This document shows positions 1-7,906 of a stretch of DNA of 28,356 bases, in pieces (positions within the stretch are counted from its first letter, which is position 1; each line of letters opens with the position of its first letter). Made by a program: the position numbers and the translations under genes. The notes below the pieces were generated by a model that was not told the DNA's origin, ran no database searches, and was given only the letters and a program-made list of their open reading frames with translations. Location of the stretch: positions 1 to 28,356 of the forward strand of contig DATDIL010000197.1 of the NCBI GenBank assembly GCA_036521075.1, in the 5' to 3' direction. This DNA comes from DAIDKA01 sp036521075 (GTDB lineage Bacteria; Pseudomonadota; Gammaproteobacteria; Steroidobacterales; Steroidobacteraceae).

Positions 1-1399
1 CGCTGATGCCGGGCGTGAAGGCGACCGGCACGAACACCGACAGCAGTACGAGCGTGATGGCGAGGATCGGGCCGGTGATCTCGGCCATCGCCTTCTTGCA
101 GGCATCCGGCACCGACAGCTCGGGCTCCTCCTCGATGACGCGCTCGACGTTCTCGACCACGACGATGGCATCATCGACCACGATGCCGATGGCCAGCACG
201 AGACCGAACAGCGACAGCGTATTGATGGAGAAGCCGAAGGCGAGCAGCACCGCGAAGGTGCCGATGATCGACACCGGCACCGCGACCAGCGGGATCAGCG
301 AGGCGCGCCAGGTCTGCAGGAAGACGATGACGACGATCACGACCAGCAGGATGGCCTCGAGCAGGGTATGCAGCACGGCCTCGATGGACTGGCGTACGAA
401 CTGGGTCGGGTCATAGGCAATGCGGTAGTCGATGCCGTCGGGGAAATCCTTCTTCAGCGCTTCCATGGTCTTGCGGACGTTCGCGGAGAGTTGCAGTGCA
501 TTGGCGCCCGGGGCCTGCATGATCGGCAGCGCGATCGCATTCTGGTTGTCGAGCATGCTGCGCATGCCGTAGTCCTGGGCGCCCATCTCCACGCGCGCCA
601 GCTCGCCCAAGCGCACCAGTTCGCCGTTGGCGCCGGTCTTGACGATGATGGCGCGGAACTGCTCCTCGGTGGTGAGGCGGCCGGCCGCGTTCAGGGCGAT
701 CTGAAACTGCGTGCCTTTTGACGGCGGGGCGCCCAGCTGCCCCGCGGCCACGTCAACGTTCTGCTCGCGGATGGCATTGACGACATCGCTCGCCGTGAGA
801 TTGCGCACCGCAAGTTTCTCCGGATCCAGCCAAATGCGCATGGCGTAATCGCCGCCGCCGAACACCTGCACCTGGCCCATGCCGGGCAGGCGTGCCAGCA
901 CATCGCGCACATTCAAGGTCGCGTAGTTGCGCAGATACAGCGCGTCGTAGCGGCCATTCGGCGAAATCAGGTTCACCAGCATGGTCAGATCGGAGGAACT
1001 CTTCACCGTCGTGATACCCAGGTCACGCACTTCCTGCGGCAGGCGCGGCTGGGCCTGCGCGACGCGGTTCTGAACCTGCACCTGGGCGCGGTCGACATCG
1101 GCGCCGAGCTTGAAGGTCACGGTCAGGCTCAGTGTGCCGTTCATGGTGGAGGTGGAGGACATGTACAGCATGTCATCCACGCCCACGATGGCCTGCTCCA
1201 AGGGTGCGGCCACGGTGTCCGCGATCACCTTGGGATTCGCGCCCGGGTAGTTGGCGGTGACGACGATCGAGGGCGGCACCACTTCCGGGTACTCCCCGAC
1301 GGGCAACCTGATCAGCGCCAGTGCGCCGGCGATCGTGATGAAGGTCGACACAACGGCCGCGAATATCGGCCGTTCGATGAAGAATTCAGAAAGTTTCAT
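1..1399 (-). CDS. RND multidrug efflux transporter, inner-membrane subunit (HAE1/AcrB family), 3' end beyond window
   Basis: This is the proton-driven inner-membrane subunit of a tripartite efflux pump. Reading the minus strand from the ATG at 1399 gives about 466 residues, roughly the first 45% of a protein that is normally about 1,040 aa. The N-terminus MKLSEFFIERPIFAAVVSTF is the usual first transmembrane helix of the family. It is followed by a large periplasmic porter section and then TM helices. The proton-relay motif GIVVDDAIVVVENVERV in TM4 carries the adjacent Asp pair. A GGAGG lies 4 nt before the ATG, and the gene starts 14 nt after the adaptor stop, so the two form an operon. The frame is open to the window edge. 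Substrate specificity cannot be read from the sequence. The family call is very secure. Confidence 0.96.
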   Translation of the reverse strand, partial: MKLSEFFIERPIFAAVVSTFITIAGALALIRLPVGEYPEVVPPSIVVTANYPGANPKVIADTVAAPLEQAIVGVDDMLYMSSTSTMNGTLSLTVTFKLGADVDRAQVQVQNRVAQAQPRLPQEVRDLGITTVKSSSDLTMLVNLISPNGRYDALYLRNYATLNVRDVLARLPGMGQVQVFGGGDYAMRIWLDPEKLAVRNLTASDVVNAIREQNVDVAAGQLGAPPSKGTQFQIALNAAGRLTTEEQFRAIIVKTGANGELVRLGELARVEMGAQDYGMRSMLDNQNAIALPIMQAPGANALQLSANVRKTMEALKKDFPDGIDYRIAYDPTQFVRQSIEAVLHTLLEAILLVVIVVIVFLQTWRASLIPLVAVPVSIIGTFAVLLAFGFSINTLSLFGLVLAIGIVVDDAIVVVENVERVIEEEPELSVPDACKKAMAEITGPILAITLVLLSVFVPVAFTPGIS

Positions 1400-1413
1400 G
1401 GTGCCTCCGGCAC

Positions 1414-2619
1414 TTAGCGGGCATTGCTCGCCACCAGCTTCGCAGCCGATGCGGCCTTGAGGTTCTCCTCGCCCATGGCGACACGCTGCGGTGTGATGGT
1501 CATGCCGGGACGCACATGCTGCAGCCCGTTGACGACGATGGTGTCACCCGCGTTCAGGCCCGCGCGCACGACCCGCAGGCCATCGACCACGCGTCCGAGC
1601 TTCACCTCGCGATACTCGATGGTGTTGTCGCGGCCGACCCGCAGCACGTACTTCAGACCCTGGTCGGTGCCGACCGCCGTCTGGTTGATGAGCAGAGCCG
1701 GGAAGGTCGAAGTGCCCGTGATCTTCACCCGCGCGAACATGCCCGGAGTGAACTGGTGGTCGGGATTCGCAAGGCGTCCGCGGGCGCGCACCGTGCCGGT
1801 GGCCGCGTCGATTTCGTTGTCGACGAAGGCCATGACGCCCTGGTGCGGATAGCCCGTTTCGTTGGCGAGTCCGACGAACAGCGGGTGCGTGGCTTCGGCC
1901 GCGGCACCTTTGCGGGCATAATTCATGAAATTCAGGAAGCCCTGTTCATCTCCCTGGAAGCTCACATAGATGGGATCCACGGAAACCACGGTGGTCAGCA
2001 GCGTCTGCCCGCCGGTGACGAGATTTCCCGCGGTGATTTCGGCGCGACTGACGACGCCGGTGATGGGCGCCGTGACGCGCGTAAAGCTGACATTGAGCGC
2101 GGCCGTATCGACGGCGGCCTGTGCGCCGGCGACGTTCGCATGCGCCTGGGCCAGGGCTGCTTCGCGACTCTCCAGCTCCTCACGCGAGATGGCGCGCGCC
2201 GCCAGCAGCTTGTCGGCCCGATCCTGCTCGGAGGCTGCCAGGGTAAGCTGCGAGCGGGCCTGTTCGAGCTGCGCCTGGGCCTGCTTCAACGCGTCCTCGT
2301 AGGGACGCGGGTCAATGACGAACAGCACCTCGCCCTTGGTGACTTCCCCGCCCTGAACGAAATTCACCGAAGCGATGTAGCCGGAGACGCGCGGCCGGAT
2401 TTCGACCCGATCGACGGCCTCGAAGCGACCGGTGAACTCATCGAAGTCGGAAATCTGCCGTGACACGACCGTGGCCACCGTGGCAGCTGGCGGTGTGGCA
2501 GCAGCGGCCGGCATGGCCGTCTCACCGCGCGTGCAGCCGGCTAACTGGACCAGGATGACCGCCGTGAAAACAGCGACAGCGAACCAGATGGAAATTGACT
2601 GACGTGACTGAAGCTTCAT
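1414..2619 (-). CDS. RND efflux pump periplasmic adaptor (membrane fusion lipoprotein, AcrA/MexA family)
   Basis: This 401-aa adaptor links the inner-membrane RND transporter to an outer-membrane channel. The start at 2619 is chosen because GGGGAG lies 6 nt upstream and because it yields a lipoprotein signal peptide ending in the lipobox LAGC (Cys about residue 29). The frame stays open to 2679, but the extra residues would bury the signal. A lipoyl/barrel-sandwich half (RVSGYIASVNFVQGGEVTKG) is followed by a long alpha-helical hairpin rich in Ala/Gln/Glu (about residues 85-165). The second lipoyl half (FTRVTAPITGVVSRAEITAG) and the beta-barrel and membrane-proximal domains come next. It is first in the operon, 14 nt before the transporter. 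No outer-membrane channel gene or regulator is visible on this side. Confidence 0.95.
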   Translation of the reverse strand: MKLQSRQSISIWFAVAVFTAVILVQLAGCTRGETAMPAAAATPPAATVATVVSRQISDFDEFTGRFEAVDRVEIRPRVSGYIASVNFVQGGEVTKGEVLFVIDPRPYEDALKQAQAQLEQARSQLTLAASEQDRADKLLAARAISREELESREAALAQAHANVAGAQAAVDTAALNVSFTRVTAPITGVVSRAEITAGNLVTGGQTLLTTVVSVDPIYVSFQGDEQGFLNFMNYARKGAAAEATHPLFVGLANETGYPHQGVMAFVDNEIDAATGTVRARGRLANPDHQFTPGMFARVKITGTSTFPALLINQTAVGTDQGLKYVLRVGRDNTIEYREVKLGRVVDGLRVVRAGLNAGDTIVVNGLQHVRPGMTITPQRVAMGEENLKAASAAKLVASNAR

Positions 2620-2721
2620 ACCCGACTCCCCGTACCGATGACGTAACTGGACCGTTTCCCAACCCAGTGCTGATGGCACACATCATCCGTTGCGGGGCGC
2701 CTGGCGAACATTCACCTCATG

Positions 2722-2748
2722 CCCTAGAGATATGTCCCAAGGCTAGGG
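2722..2748. promoter_or_regulatory. Imperfectly placed inverted repeat CCCTAG-N15-CTAGGG, possible operator
   Basis: CCCTAG at 2722-2727 is mirrored by CTAGGG at 2743-2748 with a 15-nt spacer. It lies in the divergent intergenic region between the RND operon (-) and the CLC gene (+). The location suits a regulator site for either side. The arms are short, so chance is possible. No specific regulator is assigned. Confidence 0.25.
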
Positions 2749-2799
2749 GGCTGGATCTACCCCTTTTGAGAGAGGCGGGAGCTGTGGCCGGTTCGACGC

Positions 2800-2805
2800 T
2801 ATAAT
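2800..2805 (+). promoter_or_regulatory. Perfect TATAAT -10 hexamer upstream of the CLC gene
   Basis: TATAAT sits 36 nt before the ATG at 2841 and 73 nt before the CLC start at 2878. In DNA this GC-rich, a perfect -10 box in an intergenic region is notable. No good -35 lies 16-18 nt upstream; TTGAGA at 2766-2771 is too far (28 nt). It is a plausible but weakly supported promoter. Confidence 0.35.
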
Positions 2806-2840
2806 TGAAACATCTTCAGCGTAGGGCCTCGGAGCATCCC

Positions 2841-2954
2841 ATGAGCGATCTACCGCACCTGTGCACGGTTTTTCCCGATGACGGTCCGCCGGCCATTGCA
2901 GCGGCGAAATTCAGTGGCAGAAATTTCAGGGCGAATGCGCTTGAGTGGGACTGA
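2841..2954 (+). CDS. Possible 37-residue leader ORF overlapping the 5' end of the CLC gene
   Basis: ATG at 2841 has GGAG 6 nt upstream, a better ribosome site than either candidate CLC start has. The frame encodes MSDLPHLCTVFPDDGPPAIA and continues to 37 aa, ending in TGA at 2952-2954. That stop is inside the CLC reading frame, downstream of both possible CLC starts (2878 and 2935). It resembles nothing I recognise. It could be a translated leader that couples or gates CLC translation, or a chance ORF. Confidence 0.25.
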   Translation: MSDLPHLCTVFPDDGPPAIAAAKFSGRNFRANALEWD

Positions 2955-4323
2955 GAAACTTCGTGAGCGGGCAAAGCGTCGGCTTCTCGGCGCTCAATCC
3001 AGGCGGCTTTTTCTGCAGGTGGGCCTACCCTGGGGCGCGGCCCTTCTCGTAGGCCTCGTTTCGGTGCTGTACGCCAAGTGGAGCACGCAGGCGTCCAATA
3101 TCTTCCTTGGCTGGATCGCGGGCCGCTCCTGGCTCGCCTTCGTGATCACACCGGCGCTGACTGTTCTGGCACTGTTTCTCACGCGGCGCTGGTTTACGGG
3201 CAGCGAGGGTAGCGGCATTCCGCAGGTGATTGCGGCGTTGCATGCGCCGCGCACTGAAAATGAAGATACGCTGATGCGACGCCTGTTCGGCCTGCGCGTG
3301 ATCGTCGGGAAGATCGGCGTCTCGCTGATCGGCCTGCTGGGCGGCCTCACGATCGGCCGTGAGGGACCGACGGTGCATATAGGCGCGGCGATTATGGCGC
3401 AGGTCTGCCGCTTCTATCCGCACCGCAACGTGCAACTCGAGCGCCGGGTTCTGCTGGCCGGCGCGGCGGCGGGGCTGTCGGCGGCGTTCAATACGCCGCT
3501 TGCCGGCATCATCTTCGCCATCGAGGAACTGGCGCGGGACTTTGAGAGCCGCACCAACGGCATCATGATCACGGCGGTGGTGTTCTCCGGCCTGACTTCG
3601 CTTGCGCTCGCGGGCAACTACCTCTACTTCGGCCAGATCAACGTGTCGGAGAATCTGGGCGCAGCATTCGTCTTGCCGGTCGTGTCGTCGGCAGTGCTGT
3701 GTGGGCTGTTCGGTGCGGCGTTCAACCTGGCGCTGCTGCGGTGGCGGGCGTGGATGCCCGACTGGCTCATCGCGTTGCGCGCGCGCAGGCCCTTGCTGTA
3801 CGCCCTGGCCGTCGGGATCGTGGTGGCGGCGCTGGGCGTTGGCACGCACGGTGAGACCTGGGGCAGCGGCTACGACCAGGCGCGCCACCTCCTGACGGGC
3901 GCCGAGCCGCTCTCTGCGGGGTACGCGATCACCAAGTGGGGCGCCATGGTGGCGACCTACATGACCGGCATTCCGGGCGGGCTCTTCTCACCCTCACTAT
4001 CGATCGGCGCGGGGCTCGCGCAGTGGGTGCACGCGGCGTTCGCATGGGCGCCGATGGCGGCGGTTATCGCACTGTGCATGACCGGATATCTCGCCGCGGT
4101 CACTCACTCGCCCATCACCTCCTTCGTCATCGTGATGGAGATGACCAATGGCACCGGCATGGTGATCCCGATGATGGCGACCGCGCTCATTGCGTCGCGC
4201 ATCTCGGCCTTCTTCACACCGCCCCTTTACGAGGCTCTCGCGAAGAGCAATTACTTCCAGGTAGCAGCCCTGCCTGCGGGGGGCTACCTGCAAAAGAAAC
4301 CTGTGCCGCCTCCAGGCGCGTAA
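2878..4323 (+). CDS. CLC-family H+/Cl- exchange transporter
   Basis: This inner-membrane CLC protein (481 aa, no CBS domains) probably exchanges two chloride ions for one proton. The selectivity-filter motifs are all present: GSGIP (Ser about 112), GREGPTVHIGA with the gating glutamate (about E162), and GIPGGLFSPSLSIGAG. A Tyr in PPLYEAL matches the chloride-coordinating Tyr of E. coli ClC-ec1. FNTPLAGIIFAIEEL holds the internal proton glutamate (about E217), which argues for an antiporter rather than a channel. The start is uncertain: 2878 has no visible ribosome site, and ATG 2935 has only a weak, close AGGGCG; the membrane domain begins after both. The gene converges on the next gene with a 6-nt gap. 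Confidence 0.95.
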   Translation: MTVRRPLQRRNSVAEISGRMRLSGTEKLRERAKRRLLGAQSRRLFLQVGLPWGAALLVGLVSVLYAKWSTQASNIFLGWIAGRSWLAFVITPALTVLALFLTRRWFTGSEGSGIPQVIAALHAPRTENEDTLMRRLFGLRVIVGKIGVSLIGLLGGLTIGREGPTVHIGAAIMAQVCRFYPHRNVQLERRVLLAGAAAGLSAAFNTPLAGIIFAIEELARDFESRTNGIMITAVVFSGLTSLALAGNYLYFGQINVSENLGAAFVLPVVSSAVLCGLFGAAFNLALLRWRAWMPDWLIALRARRPLLYALAVGIVVAALGVGTHGETWGSGYDQARHLLTGAEPLSAGYAITKWGAMVATYMTGIPGGLFSPSLSIGAGLAQWVHAAFAWAPMAAVIALCMTGYLAAVTHSPITSFVIVMEMTNGTGMVIPMMATALIASRISAFFTPPLYEALAKSNYFQVAALPAGGYLQKKPVPPPGA

Positions 4324-4329
4324 CCGATC

Positions 4330-4782
4330 TCAGCGCGGCTTGGTCGTATCAACCTGATAGATCGGCAGGTCCCAGTGGTTGGTGGTCAGCTCCCAACGAC
4401 GGTTCTCCTCGCGCTTGCGCGTCGCCGCATCCGGGAACAGGACGTCGGTGATTTCATCCTCATGCCGCGAGCCCTCGAAGTCGCGATACGTGATCTCGAC
4501 GCGATAGTCCCAGCGCGCCGCCTCGTCGGTATGCAACTGCGGATGATAGATCCGGTAGTCCACAACGTAGCCGAGCGCCTTTTCCCGATCGAGTATCGGG
4601 ATTTGGTACTTGCGGAAGATGTCCCACCACTCATCGATGAAGCCGTAGCGGACGCGGTAGACCCACTCGACCTCGTAACCCTTGACGCCTGGCTTGGGAG
4701 ACTGACTCAGGGCGACTCCGCCGCCCAGCGCGGCCAGTATCAGTGCCAAAACCGCATATCTCATCTTTCGCACCTGCAGCAT
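4330..4782 (-). CDS. Small exported protein of unknown function
   Basis: This is a 150-aa protein I do not recognise at family level. The ATG at 4782 is preceded by GGGAGGG about 8 nt upstream. The frame is open to 4848, but the added residues lack a ribosome site. The N-terminus has basic residues and then a hydrophobic stretch (VLALILAALGGGVALSQS), a Sec signal peptide with likely cleavage near residue 25. The mature part is polar and rich in Trp, Tyr, Arg and Asp (EWVYRVRYGFIDEWWDIF, DYRIYHPQLH, WDYRVEITYRDFEGS). The spacing hints at a small ferredoxin-like alpha/beta-barrel fold, but that is inference. It lies downstream of the decayed hydrolase gene on the same strand. Confidence 0.8.
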   Translation of the reverse strand: MLQVRKMRYAVLALILAALGGGVALSQSPKPGVKGYEVEWVYRVRYGFIDEWWDIFRKYQIPILDREKALGYVVDYRIYHPQLHTDEAARWDYRVEITYRDFEGSRHEDEITDVLFPDAATRKREENRRWELTTNHWDLPIYQVDTTKPR

Positions 4783-4844
4783 TGAATCGCCCTCCCTGCC
4801 AGCCCATCCGCTGGCGCCGATTGGAGCATCCTGCTGCCATGAAT

Positions 4845-5748
4845 TCAATCGGGTCCGGTCCCCGGCACCTGACCGGGTCTATGCAGACTTGCGGTGATCT
4901 GCTCAATGTCGCGCAAGACCTCAGTTTCATTTGACAAGAAGATGTAATGATTCGCGTGCGGGAGCCGCACCACCTGGGCGGTGGGAACGCCGTGCTCAAA
5001 TGCATCAACCCGGGCGGCTTGGCGCTTGCGGCACCGCGCAGATTGCGAGAATCGGCACGGGGATCTTCGTGAATTTCTTGCCACCGCCGTTAATCGCCGC
5101 GGCAACCCAAGCAGGCGCCTTCACTTGCCCGGCCGGCCGTCGTCGGTCAGGGTTCTGACGGCACGCAGTTCCGCTTCAGGGAAGCGGATTCCTCGCACCC
5201 GTGCATACCAATCACCGAGCGACAGAAAGTTCGCCAGATCCGCTGCCGTTGGACTTGAGCCCGGTGACTCGATCAGGAAATCGGGAACCGATGGAGCTCA
5301 GTTCTTCTCCCGCTATGGAGTGGCCGACCAGCACCGGCCGATCGAGCTTCAAGGCGGCGAGCACAGCGAGGACGTCGTCAGCCAAACTATCAGCTGTGTA
5401 TCGTGTCGAGGGAACACTTGAAGCGCCATATCCGCGCCGGGTTATTCCGTAAACGTGATGCCGGCCGGTCAGTCGCGGGGCGAAATCATCGAAAACGTGC
5501 GCCGAATTTCCCAGCCCGGAAAGCAGCACCAATGGTGGCCCGCGTCCACCCCAATCCAGAACCTCGACTTGCACGTCCTTATCGACGGCAACAAAACGTG
5601 CACCGTGGGCAGAAGGGTCGTGCCAGAGCGCCGCGTGAGATTCGGCCGCCTCTGATGCCAGCGGGACGCGTCCCAACAGGAGAATCGTCATCCAAATTGC
5701 AATCTTTGATGTTCGCGAAGAATACGATCGAAGATCCCGTTTGTGCAT
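4845..5748 (-). pseudogene. Alpha/beta-hydrolase pseudogene (secreted, multiply frameshifted)
   Basis: The gene begins well: ATG 5748 has GGAGG just upstream, a signal peptide (IAIWMTILLLGRVPLASEAA), the oxyanion region (PLVLLSGLGNSAHVFDDFAP) and the nucleophile elbow VGHSIAGEE. After FPDRVTGL the frame is lost and stops near 5212. The homologous sequence resumes in another frame at about 5243-5121 (ADLANFLSLGDWYARVRG). It then moves to a further frame at 5121-5005 (WVAAAINGGGKKFTKIPVPI), and again to a fourth segment ending at 4845 that carries the catalytic His region (RLPHANHYIFLSNETEVL). At least three frame changes are therefore needed, and the stretch between nucleophile and lid looks shortened. 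It starts 13 nt after pdxH and was probably its operon partner. Confidence 0.85.
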
Positions 5749-5761
5749 GACACCTCCGAAT

Positions 5762-6361
5762 TCAGGGGTACAAGAGCCGAACATTCCAGGCGTTTCTGGA
5801 ATAGTCGTAGCGATAGCGGCGATAGCGGCGATGGCGGCGATGCGACTGCCCTTCCCAAAACTCGATGTGTTGCGCCTTGAGCGCGATTCCACCCCAATCG
5901 AGAGGGCAAGAGATATCCCGACCGACAAGCGCGGCGCGCAACTGCTCGATTCTTTCGTCGAGGACGGCGAACGAACGCAGCTCACGGCTTTGCTCGGAGG
6001 CTACACTGGTGAGCTGGCTTTCGCGACTTCGCGTAGCAAAGTACCTTTGCGAGGCAGCGCGGTCCAGGCGCGAGCAGCGACCCTCGATGCGCACCTGGCG
6101 CTTTTGCGCAGGCCAGCAGAACGCCAGGGCGGCCGCCGGGTTTGATGCGAGCTCCAACGCCTTGCGACTGCCGTAGTTCGTGTAGAACACAAAGCCTTCG
6201 GCGTGCAGTCCCTTGAAGTGCACGAAGCGAACCGAGGGCTGTCCATCGAGACTGGCCGTCGCCAGGGCAACGGCGTCCGCGCCTGGCATGTCGCTTCGCG
6301 CCTCCACGTACCAGCGCTGAAACCACTCAAATGGATCGGCAGCAGCGCCGTGTGCAATCAT
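5762..6361 (-). CDS. pdxH: Pyridoxine/pyridoxamine 5'-phosphate oxidase
   Basis: This FMN enzyme oxidises PNP and PMP to pyridoxal 5'-phosphate. The 199-aa protein starts at ATG 6361, sharing one base with the TGA of the MocR gene (TGATG), so it is probably translated by coupling. FMN and substrate motifs are visible in order: SVRFVHFKG, FVFYTNYGSRKALEL, RQVRIEGRCSRLD, SRESQLTSVASEQS, DWGGIALKAQHIEFWEGQ and the C-terminal NAWNVRLLYP. It is slightly shorter than the E. coli enzyme (218 aa) at the N-terminus. The usual RLHDR/RRHER substrate loop is altered to a run of HRR/YRR units by a 9-bp tandem repeat, so activity is not certain. Confidence 0.9.
   Translation of the reverse strand: MIAHGAAADPFEWFQRWYVEARSDMPGADAVALATASLDGQPSVRFVHFKGLHAEGFVFYTNYGSRKALELASNPAAALAFCWPAQKRQVRIEGRCSRLDRAASQRYFATRSRESQLTSVASEQSRELRSFAVLDERIEQLRAALVGRDISCPLDWGGIALKAQHIEFWEGQSHRRHRRYRRYRYDYSRNAWNVRLLYP
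5809..5844. repeat. 9-bp tandem repeat (about four imperfect copies) inside pdxH
   Basis: On the plus strand the units are agcgatagc, ggcgatagc, ggcgatggc and ggcgatgcg, a 9-bp period over 36 bp. In the pdxH frame this encodes HRR-HRR-YRR-YRY, exactly at the conserved Arg/His substrate-binding loop. Because the period is a multiple of three, copy-number change would not break the frame. Confidence 0.8.
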
Positions 6362-7815
6362 CAAAGCTGCCTGCGGATTTCGCCGGCCAACAGGTCCAGC
6401 CCTTTGTGCATGAGCGCAACCGGAAGATGGGCGTAGCCGATGCGCGTGCCATGCAGATGCGGTTCGCCAAAAAACCAGCTGTCCAGCGCGTTGCCGAGTA
6501 AGACATTCTGGTCCGCCAGTCGCGCACCGAGTATCGAGAGGTCGATACGCTTTGGCAGTTCGAGCCAGAGTGTCGGGCCACCACCGGGCGTGGTCCAGCG
6601 CACATCCGCGGGCATCACGGCCGCTAATGTCTGAAGACACGCGTGGTAGCGCGCGTCGAGCTCGGTCTGCAGAAACCTCAGATGCGAGTCGTAGTAACCC
6701 CGGCTCAGGAACTCGAACAATACCGCCTCAACGATTGTCGCGCTGCCGAGCGTGGCCACGTGCTTCGCTTCGAGCAATGCCGGTCGCGTCCTGTCATTGG
6801 CCAGGAGATACCCGATGCGCAAAGAAGGAAGAAGTTTCTTGGTGAAGGAATTCATGTACAGGGCATTGTCCCCGCCGAGCGCGCGCAGCGGTGGCCGAAA
6901 GTCGGAGTACGAAAGCATGTCGGATCCCCAATCATCCTCGACAAGGCCGAACTGGAACTCCCGCGACAACTCCAGGAGCTGCGTGAGTTCGAAAGTCGAA
7001 TACGAGTAGCCCGTTGGGTTGTGGTAGTTCGTGGTCACATACGCGACGGCAGGTCGAGCAGCTGCGACTCGGTGGCGCCATTCGTTCAGGTCGATTCCGG
7101 TGAAGGGGTTGAGCGGCAGATCGATGACTTGCATCTGGTAGATCTCGAACATCCGCTTGGCGATGCCGTACGCCGGGTTCTCGGAGGCGATGCAGCGTCG
7201 TTGCAATGCCCGCGCCACCAGGTCAAGAGCTTGCTGCGATCCGGCGGTGATAATGACGTCGTCAGCCTTGGCCGGAATACCGCGTTTAGCCAGGCGCTTT
7301 GCGATGAGTGCGCGCAGGGGCGCAAAGCCTTGCGCCGTGTAAGTGGTCGGCAGGCCCGGATCCTTAAGGACAGCACGGAAGCACTGTGCCAACCGTTCGC
7401 GCGGCAGCAACTCGGTATCGATGAATACGCTGCCGAGGTTGAGCGTGCCGCGCGCAGGCTTCCGTGCAGGCTGCGTCGGGTGCGCTTCGAAGAACGTCGG
7501 GGATGACGGCACCAGGGGCTTGCTTCGCGGATGCGGCTTATCGGGCGCGACCATGAAGTAGCCAAGCCGCTCGCGATTCTCGACAATCCCTCTTGCGACG
7601 AGTTCATCGTACGCATGTTGCACGGTGTTCTTGGCTATACCCAATTGATGCTGCAGGACGCGAACGGGCGGAAGCCGGCAGCCGCTTGGCAGCCGTCCGG
7701 CGTGGTGCTCGCGATCCACGGCTGCGACAATGTCCGATCCTTTGACTCTGCGTTCGGCGGGGCTGCGCTCAACTCGCAATCGCAGGTATGGCAGTTTTGG
7801 TGCGGTATGCTTCAT
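6361..7815 (-). CDS. MocR-family transcriptional regulator (GntR-type wHTH plus aminotransferase-like domain)
   Basis: This 484-aa protein has an N-terminal GntR winged helix (about residues 25-90: LPSGCRLPPVRVLQHQLGIAK, NTVQHAYDELVARGIVE). It is followed by a fold-type I aminotransferase-like domain. The PLP lysine is expected in NSFTKKLLPSLRIGY (about K326). Other cofactor signatures are NYHNPTGY and VEDDWGSDM. MocR proteins sense PLP or PLP-amino-acid adducts. Its stop overlaps the pdxH start, which suggests a PdxR-like role in vitamin B6 homeostasis, although PdxR proteins more often control pdxST. ATG 7815 has GGAGG 6 nt upstream. It is divergent from the acyl-CoA synthetase gene, with a palindrome between them. 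The regulatory target is inference. Confidence 0.93.
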   Translation of the reverse strand: MKHTAPKLPYLRLRVERSPAERRVKGSDIVAAVDREHHAGRLPSGCRLPPVRVLQHQLGIAKNTVQHAYDELVARGIVENRERLGYFMVAPDKPHPRSKPLVPSSPTFFEAHPTQPARKPARGTLNLGSVFIDTELLPRERLAQCFRAVLKDPGLPTTYTAQGFAPLRALIAKRLAKRGIPAKADDVIITAGSQQALDLVARALQRRCIASENPAYGIAKRMFEIYQMQVIDLPLNPFTGIDLNEWRHRVAAARPAVAYVTTNYHNPTGYSYSTFELTQLLELSREFQFGLVEDDWGSDMLSYSDFRPPLRALGGDNALYMNSFTKKLLPSLRIGYLLANDRTRPALLEAKHVATLGSATIVEAVLFEFLSRGYYDSHLRFLQTELDARYHACLQTLAAVMPADVRWTTPGGGPTLWLELPKRIDLSILGARLADQNVLLGNALDSWFFGEPHLHGTRIGYAHLPVALMHKGLDLLAGEIRRQL

Positions 7816-7889
7816 TCAGCCTCCATGTACCCGCGAAGGCTAGCAGCTGCGCCCAACGCTGCTAAGAGACAGAGCTGGATCTGGCGCAG

Positions 7890-7906
7890 GTACAGATCGG
7901 CTGTAC
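7890..7906. promoter_or_regulatory. Perfect 17-bp palindrome GTACAG-ATCGG-CTGTAC, candidate operator
   Basis: Two perfect 6-bp arms flank a 5-nt spacer, 75 nt upstream of the MocR start in the 254-bp region divergent to the acyl-CoA synthetase. This is the most symmetrical element in the region and a natural candidate for autoregulation by the MocR protein. MocR sites are often pairs of direct or inverted repeats, but no family consensus is matched here. Confidence 0.45.

Noticed and set aside
1516..2463. 315-codon plus-strand open frame antisense to the RND adaptor
   Set aside because: It mirrors a well-supported adaptor gene; the composition is what GC-rich antisense frames give, with no ribosome site and no family motif.
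2595..2804. 69-codon plus-strand frame in the RND/CLC intergenic region
   Set aside because: Overlaps the adaptor's start and has no ribosome site or recognisable motif; more likely promoter DNA.
3025..3888. 287-codon minus-strand open frame inside the CLC gene
   Set aside because: Extremely Arg/Gln/His-rich translation, typical of a shadow frame; the CLC frame has all family motifs.
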